Shown here piece by piece: positions 1-3,682 of a stretch of 5,279 nt of DNA (its first letter is position 1; every line of letters starts with the position of its first letter). A model generated the notes under the pieces. That model ran no database searches, was not told where the DNA came from, and saw only the letters and a program-made list of their open reading frames with translations. The DNA is taken from NCBI GenBank assembly GCA_000438015.1, contig FR901590.1, positions 2,286 to 7,564 on the forward strand, given 5' to 3'. The translations under genes were made by a program, and so were the position numbers. The DNA comes from Coraliomargarita sp. CAG:312. GTDB lineage: Bacteria; Verrucomicrobiota; Verrucomicrobiia; Opitutales; Intestinicryptomonadaceae.

Positions 1-7
1 AAGAATT

Positions 8-139
8 TTATCTTTGTTTGCGGTATCCGGCAAACAATATTGATATGGCGCCGAATAAAATTGCAAAAGCTGACGGCTCGGGAATTGCCGCTCCAGCAAA
101 AAGCGGTAATAATGCCATACTAAATAGCGTTTTCTTCAT
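8..139 (-). CDS. Minimal PEP-CTERM sorting-signal protein (43 aa)
   Basis: This short gene encodes 43 residues. It begins MKKTLFSMALLPLFAGAA, a Sec signal peptide with a plausible signal peptidase I site after A17 (A15-G16-A17). It then runs directly into IPEPSAF (residues 19-25), a hydrophobic segment (about 24-38) and a basic end, YRKQR (39-43). That order (PEP motif, membrane helix, Arg/Lys tail) is the PEP-CTERM signal recognised by exosortases, which process envelope or exported proteins in bacteria that make exopolysaccharide. Known family members carry a passenger domain between the two signals; here there is essentially none. It could be a deletion remnant, a decoy or regulatory peptide, or a real small envelope peptide. 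The ATG at 139 gives a complete signal peptide. There is no Shine-Dalgarno sequence, only AAAAAAG against the ATG. The frame is closed at both ends, so the window edge does not truncate it. The sorting-signal call is strong; the function is unknown. Confidence 0.82.
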   Translation of the reverse strand: MKKTLFSMALLPLFAGAAIPEPSAFAILFGAISILFAGYRKQR

Positions 140-163
140 CTTTTTTAATGGTTATGAAGCATT

Positions 164-193
164 AATATTTTTAGGTTGCAAAGAAACTGTCAA
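164..193 (-). promoter_or_regulatory. Candidate promoter for the PEP-CTERM peptide gene (proximal)
   Basis: Read on the minus strand, a perfect TTGACA (193-188) is followed after 18 bases by AATATT (169-164), which matches four of six positions of the -10 consensus. Transcription would start near 157, leaving a leader of about 18 bases before the ATG at 139. The -35 is ideal, the -10 mediocre. It competes with the upstream candidate at 224-251. Confidence 0.4.
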
Positions 194-357
194 AAGAATT
201 ATCTATTTTCACAAAGTTGTTGTATTATACGGTATTAAGAAAATTAGCCAATAAGCGTAAACTGCTCAGATATTTCGGCGATTGCAGGCAATTGGATAAT
301 TTCATGCGGGCAAATAAAAAACTCAAGAACCGCAATCTCAAGGGCGTGCATTGTTAA
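175..357 (+). other. Unassigned basic open frame ending just before a hairpin
   Basis: A plus-strand frame stays open from just after a TAG at 172 to a TAA at 355-357. No ATG stands near its beginning: the possible starts are TTG at 217 or 220 (46 or 45 residues), or the ATG at 304, which leaves a 17-residue peptide. From 217 the translation is strongly basic, with 13 Lys/Arg and two Asp in 46 residues, and contains LRKLANKRKLLRYFGD. I recognise no family. In its favour, the stop lies eight bases before a hairpin whose U-rich tail points in the same direction. Against it, there is no ATG, ribosome binding site or good promoter, and AT-rich DNA easily yields Lys-rich frames. It could be the 3' remnant of a decayed gene, a small protein, or chance. 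Confidence 0.18.
224..251 (-). promoter_or_regulatory. Candidate promoter for the PEP-CTERM peptide gene (distal)
   Basis: On the minus strand TTGGCT (251-246) is separated by 16 bases from a perfect TATAAT (229-224). Transcription would begin near 217 and give a leader of about 78 bases. The -10 box is ideal and the -35 matches four of six positions. No minus-strand gene other than the small PEP-CTERM gene lies downstream within the window, so this promoter would serve it. Confidence 0.4.
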
Positions 358-359
358 TT

Positions 360-368
360 CCCCCCCCC
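360..368. repeat. C9 homopolymer tract
   Basis: Nine consecutive C stand between the end of the antiporter gene and the unassigned plus-strand frame. The last four form the 5' side of the hairpin stem at 365-387. Runs of this length slip readily in replication and can also be a sequencing or assembly weak point. It is outside any confident gene, so slippage would alter only the hairpin or spacing. Confidence 0.7.
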
Positions 369-399
369 ACAAATTATTATTGTGGGGTTATATTTTTAT
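365..399 (+). terminator. Hairpin with U-rich tail, plus-strand orientation
   Basis: CCCCACAA (365-372) pairs perfectly with TTGTGGGG (380-387) around a seven-base loop. In the plus direction it is followed by TTATATTTTTATT, a U-rich though interrupted tail, so it resembles an intrinsic terminator on the plus strand. In the minus direction it lies nine bases beyond the antiporter stop, but there it is followed by a G run and no U tract. For the antiporter it is therefore at best a 3' stabilising hairpin. As a plus-strand terminator it would stop transcripts from 140-360 before they run antisense into the antiporter gene. Confidence 0.5.
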
Positions 400-1883
400 T
401 GAAAATTAAACTTAGAAACTCCAAGTTTGCGGTAAACTTTTTCCAATTCGTCCGGATTGTCGGACATAACAAGAAGTTTATCTCCTGATGAAAGGGTTGT
501 ATTTCCGCGTGGGATGAAAAACTTGTCTGCGCGTTTCACAAAAACTACAAGAGTATGTTCCGGAAGATTTAAAGTGCGCAATGTGTTGCCGCTTAAAAGG
601 GTATTTTTATCGACGCTTATTTCTGAAATTACCGATTTTACTTCGTCGGGAAGCTCTATACCGAATTCGCTTGAATCTCCGGGGTTGTCTGCTGCCAATC
701 CAAGTTTTCTTGCTACATAAGGCACGCTTGTACCCTGTATGACTAAAGATAAAATCGTTATAAAAAATACTATATCAAACATATCCTGGGCGTTTGGTAT
801 TTCCCGAACCACCGGATACGTAGCAAATATTATAGGCACTGCGCCGCGCAATCCTACCCATGAGATGTAAAGGCGCGCTTTTTGCGTAATTTTTTTAAAT
901 GGAATTAAACATAGGAACACGCTCAGCGGACGCCCTAAAAGTATCATAAATATTCCTATAATCATTCCCAAAACGGCCACCGGCAGCAAATTTTTGGGAT
1001 TCACAAGGAGTCCGAGAGTCAAGAACATTAGAATTTGCCAAAGCCAGGCAAATGTGTCAAAAAATCCTCGGGTATTGCGCTTTTGGGGAATTGGATTGTT
1101 GCCTACAACCAATCCCGCCAGATATACGGCTAGATATCCGTTTCCTCCCAGCTTGTCGGTTATGGAGAAAATAAAAAGCACGCAGCTTACCAGGAACACT
1201 GAATACAACGAAGCAATCTCCAGGTTTATTTTTCGCATAGCCCAATAGGCTAGTTTGCCTAGGAATATTCCTCCGAGCGCCCCTAGGGCAATTTGCGCAA
1301 AGAAGTTTGCAATTATTGAGAAATTGACTGTTTCGGCCTGTATGTATTCTATCAGCGTTATAGTAAGCATAAACGCCATTGGGTCGTTGCTGCCGCTTTC
1401 AAGTTCGAGGGTAGGGCGCAGATTTTGCGATAAATTTAACCCTTTTGAACGCAAAATTGAAAATACCGAGGCCGAGTCTGTGGAGGACATTACGCTTGCA
1501 AGCAGAAGCGCCTGCGCAAAAGTAAGCTTGAGCCCGAACCAATCCGAGATTGCGTATATGAAAATACCGGTGAATATTGCGGTAAATAATACGCCCAAAG
1601 TCGCCAGCACGACGCCCTCTTTCCAGACGGGTTTTATGTCGGAATAGCGCGTGTTCATTCCGCCTGAGAATAAGATTACACACAATGCCACCATACCTAT
1701 AAATTGTGCTTGGGGATAATTATCGTATGCATATCCTATACCGTCGCTTCCCATTGCCATCCCGACTGCGAGAAAAACAAGAAGGCCTGGTATGCCGTAC
1801 TTAAATCCGGCTTTTCCGGCGGCAATGCTTATAAAAATCATTACGCTCAAAACGAGCAATATGTTTTCGGATGTAAATTCCAT
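396..1883 (-). CDS. nhaP2: Potassium/proton antiporter, CPA1 family (NhaP2/CvrA type)
   Basis: An inner-membrane antiporter of 495 residues that exchanges cytoplasmic K+ (possibly Na+) for protons, with a role in ion, pH and volume control. Residues 1 to about 390 are a chain of hydrophobic helices. Hallmarks seen are STDSAS (134-139), LELESGSNDP (159-168) with the N166-D167 ion-binding pair of electroneutral CPA1 exchangers, and WVGLRGAVP (342-350) with the conserved Arg346. Residues about 411-488 form a soluble RCK_C (TrkA_C) domain of the kind that gates K+ transporters by ligand binding. The E. coli homologue is about 80 residues longer because it carries a further C-terminal domain; this protein ends after RCK_C. 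The start at 1883 gives the usual short N-terminus before helix 1. It is divergent from proC and has its own TTGACA promoter; no Shine-Dalgarno is visible. The family is secure; ion preference is inferred from the NhaP2-like architecture. Confidence 0.92.
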   Translation of the reverse strand: MEFTSENILLVLSVMIFISIAAGKAGFKYGIPGLLVFLAVGMAMGSDGIGYAYDNYPQAQFIGMVALCVILFSGGMNTRYSDIKPVWKEGVVLATLGVLFTAIFTGIFIYAISDWFGLKLTFAQALLLASVMSSTDSASVFSILRSKGLNLSQNLRPTLELESGSNDPMAFMLTITLIEYIQAETVNFSIIANFFAQIALGALGGIFLGKLAYWAMRKINLEIASLYSVFLVSCVLFIFSITDKLGGNGYLAVYLAGLVVGNNPIPQKRNTRGFFDTFAWLWQILMFLTLGLLVNPKNLLPVAVLGMIIGIFMILLGRPLSVFLCLIPFKKITQKARLYISWVGLRGAVPIIFATYPVVREIPNAQDMFDIVFFITILSLVIQGTSVPYVARKLGLAADNPGDSSEFGIELPDEVKSVISEISVDKNTLLSGNTLRTLNLPEHTLVVFVKRADKFFIPRGNTTLSSGDKLLVMSDNPDELEKVYRKLGVSKFNFQ

Positions 1884-1889
1884 TTACAT
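1884..1889 (-). other. ATG-TAA start-stop pair directly before the antiporter ATG
   Basis: Read on the minus strand the sequence is ATG TAA ATG: a start codon followed at once by a stop, then the antiporter start in the same frame. If ribosomes initiate at the first ATG they would terminate after one residue and could reinitiate or stall three bases on. This may be coincidence. It also shows that the antiporter frame cannot extend upstream, which fixes the start at 1883 or later. Confidence 0.4.
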
Positions 1890-1909
1890 GAAAAATTAAC
1901 TCGCAAAGA

Positions 1910-1938
1910 ATTTTTTCAAGGGTTTGATTTGCTGTCAA
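1910..1938 (-). promoter_or_regulatory. Candidate promoter of the antiporter gene
   Basis: On the minus strand a perfect TTGACA (1938-1933) is followed after exactly 17 bases by AAAAAT (1915-1910), matching four of six -10 positions. Transcription would begin near 1903, giving a leader of about 20 bases. The position in the divergent region and the ideal spacing support it. Confidence 0.5.
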
Positions 1939-1953
1939 TGCGAAATACCGCAT
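1938..1953. promoter_or_regulatory. Small inverted repeat at the antiporter -35 box
   Basis: ATGCG (1938-1942) and CGCAT (1949-1953) form perfect five-base arms around a six-base centre. The site abuts and shares one base with the antiporter -35 box, a position where a dimeric regulator could act. The arms are short enough to occur by chance, so it is only a candidate operator. Confidence 0.25.
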
Positions 1954-2018
1954 ATTTTAGAACAATAGGCACACGCGCTTATTTATTGCAATATTTATTG
2001 GCAGGAACCCAAAAAAAT

Positions 2019-2047
2019 TTGACATTTTTTTTATGCGGATTTTTACT
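2019..2047 (+). promoter_or_regulatory. Candidate promoter of proC
   Basis: A perfect TTGACA (2019-2024), 17 bases, then TTTACT (2042-2047), matching three of six -10 positions. Transcription would start at about 2054-2055, on the proC ATG itself, which would make the message leaderless or nearly so. The -35 is convincing, the -10 weak. Confidence 0.42.
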
Positions 2048-2054
2048 TTTTCGC

Positions 2055-2855
2055 ATGAAAGAATACGGTTTTGTCGGCGCCGGTAAAATGGCTGGCGCCA
2101 TAGTGCACGGGATGTTAAACAGCGGCCTTGTAAAGCCGTCCGAAATAGCATGCGCGTGCGGCAACGACGATACGGGCAAGAAATTGTCTCAAGCCACAGG
2201 AATATCGCTTTTTGAATCGGTAGGGGAACTGTGCATGAATTCCAAGGTGCTGGTAATGGCGTGCAAGCCCCAGCAGCTTGCAATTGCTGCGGAGTCGGCG
2301 GGCGATGCTAGGTGCGGTTTGGTCGTGTCCATTCTCGCGGGAACATCAATAGCGCGCCTTCGCCAATGTTTTCCGCATGTAAAGAAAATAGTCCGCGTGA
2401 TGCCGAATATGCCCGCGCAAATTTCCGAAGGAATATCTTGTTATGCGCCAGAGTCAGAACTTTCGCCCGAAGAGCTGAAAGTTGTGGACACTATTCTTTC
2501 GGCTATCGGAGAGTATTTAAAAGTTGACGAATCCCAACTCGATGCAGTCACGGCGCTTTCCGGAAGCGGCCCGGGATATATATTTGAGTTTGCGGCGGCA
2601 ATGATAGAGGGGGCTAAATTGATGGGATTTTCCGAACCTGAAGCTAAAAAACTGGTAGAAAAGACTATTTTGGGTTCGGCAAAGCTTCTATGCAGTTCTA
2701 CATTGAGCGCCGACGAGTTGCGCATTGCTGTATCGAGCCCCGGAGGCACGACTCTTGCTGCATTGGATGTTTTTGCAAAAAACAACTTTAGGAAAATAGT
2801 AGAAAACGCCCTTATTGCGGCAAAGGAGCGTTCCGAAGAACTCTCAAAACTTTAA
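2055..2855 (+). CDS. proC: Pyrroline-5-carboxylate reductase
   Basis: This cytoplasmic enzyme of 266 residues reduces 1-pyrroline-5-carboxylate to L-proline with NAD(P)H, the last step of proline synthesis. The length fits the family (about 270). The N-terminal Rossmann motif is GFVGAGKMAGA (5-15). ACKPQQ (69-74) matches the conserved V-K-P-Q segment, and RVMPNMP (114-120) is the family RxMPN motif. The C-terminal dimerisation and substrate domain carries DAVTALSGSGPGYIF (163-177) and SSPGGTTLAALDVF (227-240), the P5C reductase signature region. The frame is open upstream to 1704, but the extra N-terminus is antisense to the antiporter and non-homologous. The ATG at 2055 places the GxGxxA loop at the normal distance from the start. 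There is no Shine-Dalgarno, only a T-rich stretch. proA and proB are not in the window. No motif is missing and I see no frameshift. Confidence 0.96.
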   Translation: MKEYGFVGAGKMAGAIVHGMLNSGLVKPSEIACACGNDDTGKKLSQATGISLFESVGELCMNSKVLVMACKPQQLAIAAESAGDARCGLVVSILAGTSIARLRQCFPHVKKIVRVMPNMPAQISEGISCYAPESELSPEELKVVDTILSAIGEYLKVDESQLDAVTALSGSGPGYIFEFAAAMIEGAKLMGFSEPEAKKLVEKTILGSAKLLCSSTLSADELRIAVSSPGGTTLAALDVFAKNNFRKIVENALIAAKERSEELSKL

Positions 2856-2877
2856 TATAAAAAAAAATCAAAAAGAC

Positions 2878-2906
2878 TTGACGAAATAAAAGTTTAGTGG
2901 CAAATT
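2878..2906 (+). promoter_or_regulatory. Weak candidate promoter before the PEGA lipoprotein gene
   Basis: TTGACG (2878-2883, five of six) is followed after 17 bases by CAAATT (2901-2906, three of six). The 99 bases between proC and the lipoprotein gene are AT-rich, with no terminator hairpin, so read-through from proC is also possible. No ribosome binding site precedes the ATG at 2955. Confidence 0.25.
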
Positions 2907-2954
2907 TTAACCAACAAAAAGGTAAACCTCAATTTATCATTATTAATTCAATTT

Positions 2955-3437
2955 ATGAAAAAATTACTCCTGCTTCCTGCTTTAGCGGCATTAGTTTCCG
3001 CATGCTCCTCAACACCATCCTTTACGGAAGATGTAACAATCAATTCCCAACCCCAGGGAGCTGATGTTTTTGTAAATAATGAATTGGTGGGGCAGACTCC
3101 ATTGACGGTCGATCTTCCTAAAGACGGCGTTTATGAGTTGCGTTTGGCTAAAAAAGGGTACAAGGATGAAGTTGTGAACGTGGCTTCCGCCCGCAAAGAT
3201 TCGTTTATAAAATTTGGTCCTTTGGTTGATTTGGGATATTACAAAGAACTTACACCTTCTCCGGTAGCGGCGAGCATGAATCCGGATTTCCTTCCGGCTT
3301 ATCCTGGAACAAATGCTTTTGGAGATATGACTTCAAATATACTTAAAGCCGACGATATGCGCAAAAACGGGGAAATCTCCTCTGAAGAGCATTCGTATAT
3401 GATTAAGAAGATTACGGAGTTCTACACAAAGAAATAG
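2955..3437 (+). CDS. PEGA-domain lipoprotein with SHOCT-like C-terminus
   Basis: A 160-residue protein with a lipoprotein signal peptide: MKKLLLLPALAAL followed by the lipobox VSAC, lipidated cysteine C17. Serines at 18-19 rather than Asp favour the outer membrane. Residues about 28-77 are a PEGA domain: INSQPQGADVFVNN, then G46-Q-T-P-L, then V-Y-E-L-R-L-A-K-K-G-Y (59-69), the usual surface-exposed beta-sandwich layout. The segment around 84-100 is hydrophobic with aromatic residues (GPLVDLGYYKEL) but too short and broken for a clear membrane helix. The C-terminus (about 130-157, LKADDMRKNGEISSEEHSYM) looks like a SHOCT short helical domain: hydrophobic helix, K-N-G turn, then S-S-E-E-x and a second helix. 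PEGA proteins often sit in the envelope and bind surface partners, but the role here is unknown. It lies 99 bases after proC on the same strand and ends before a strong terminator. Confidence 0.85.
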   Translation: MKKLLLLPALAALVSACSSTPSFTEDVTINSQPQGADVFVNNELVGQTPLTVDLPKDGVYELRLAKKGYKDEVVNVASARKDSFIKFGPLVDLGYYKELTPSPVAASMNPDFLPAYPGTNAFGDMTSNILKADDMRKNGEISSEEHSYMIKKITEFYTKK

Positions 3438-3461
3438 TTTTTTGAAAAAATTTATGCCAAT

Positions 3462-3491
3462 AAAAAAGCCCGGTTATGCCGGGCTTTTTTT
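3462..3491 (+). terminator. Strong intrinsic terminator after the lipoprotein gene
   Basis: AAAAAAGCCCGG (3462-3473) pairs perfectly with CCGGGCTTTTTT (3479-3490) around a five-base loop, and T continues to 3491. The GC-rich core and seven-T tail are typical of a Rho-independent terminator. The matching A run makes it usable in both directions. It closes the unit ending with the lipoprotein gene and insulates the GH32 gene. Confidence 0.9.
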
Positions 3492-3552
3492 ATTGCAATC
3501 AATTTTCTGCAACGGAACTTGCATGCTATTTGAATGTCTTAATTGTGCGTGC

Positions 3553-3575
3553 GCTGCAATTAATTGAATTGCAGC
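3553..3575. promoter_or_regulatory. Inverted repeat upstream of the GH32 gene (candidate operator)
   Basis: GCTGCAATT (3553-3561) and AATTGCAGC (3567-3575) are perfect nine-base arms around five bases. No T run follows, so it is not a terminator. It stands 108 bases before the GH32 start and overlaps a possible -35 box (3569-3574), the expected place for an operator of a sugar-responsive dimeric repressor. An RNA hairpin function is also possible if transcription begins further upstream. Confidence 0.4.
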
Positions 3576-3598
3576 CTGCATTGAATGATTTTTATAAG
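3569..3598 (+). promoter_or_regulatory. Candidate promoter of the GH32 gene
   Basis: TATAAG (3593-3598) matches five of six -10 positions. Eighteen bases upstream is TTGCAG (3569-3574), which keeps only the TTG of the -35 consensus. Transcription would begin near 3605, giving a leader of about 78 bases. A weak -35 overlapped by an inverted repeat would suit a regulated promoter. Confidence 0.3.
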
Positions 3599-3656
3599 AA
3601 TTCCGGCATAAAATATTTTCTACTGATAATTGAATCTAAAAAAAAGTTCGACTAAA

Positions 3657-3673
3657 CTTAAACATGTTTTAAG
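3657..3673. promoter_or_regulatory. Palindrome just before the GH32 start codon
   Basis: CTTAAA (3657-3662) and TTTAAG (3668-3673) are inverted arms around CATGT, and AAACATGTTT (3660-3669) is a perfect ten-base palindrome within. It ends nine bases before the ATG. It takes the place where a ribosome binding site would be expected, so it might act as an operator or a weak RNA hairpin over the start. AT-rich palindromes of this size can arise by chance. Confidence 0.3.
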
Positions 3674-3682
3674 CTTGTTTAT

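Noticed and set aside
18..254. Plus-strand frame of 78 codons
   Set aside because: Its first half is antisense to the clear PEP-CTERM peptide gene and it shows no domain, signal or start context.
244..351. Minus-strand frame of 35 residues starting MHALEIAV
   Set aside because: Short, no recognisable family, no ribosome binding site or promoter of its own, and antisense to another weak frame; chance is the simplest explanation.
1704..2054. Upstream extension of the proC frame
   Set aside because: It is antisense to the antiporter start and its divergent promoter region; ProC homology begins at the ATG at 2055.
3523..3567. 14-codon frame (MLFECLNCACAAIN) ending inside the inverted repeat before GH32, as a leader peptide
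   Set aside because: No regulatory codon run relevant to a fructosidase, no terminator-type hairpin following, no start signal.
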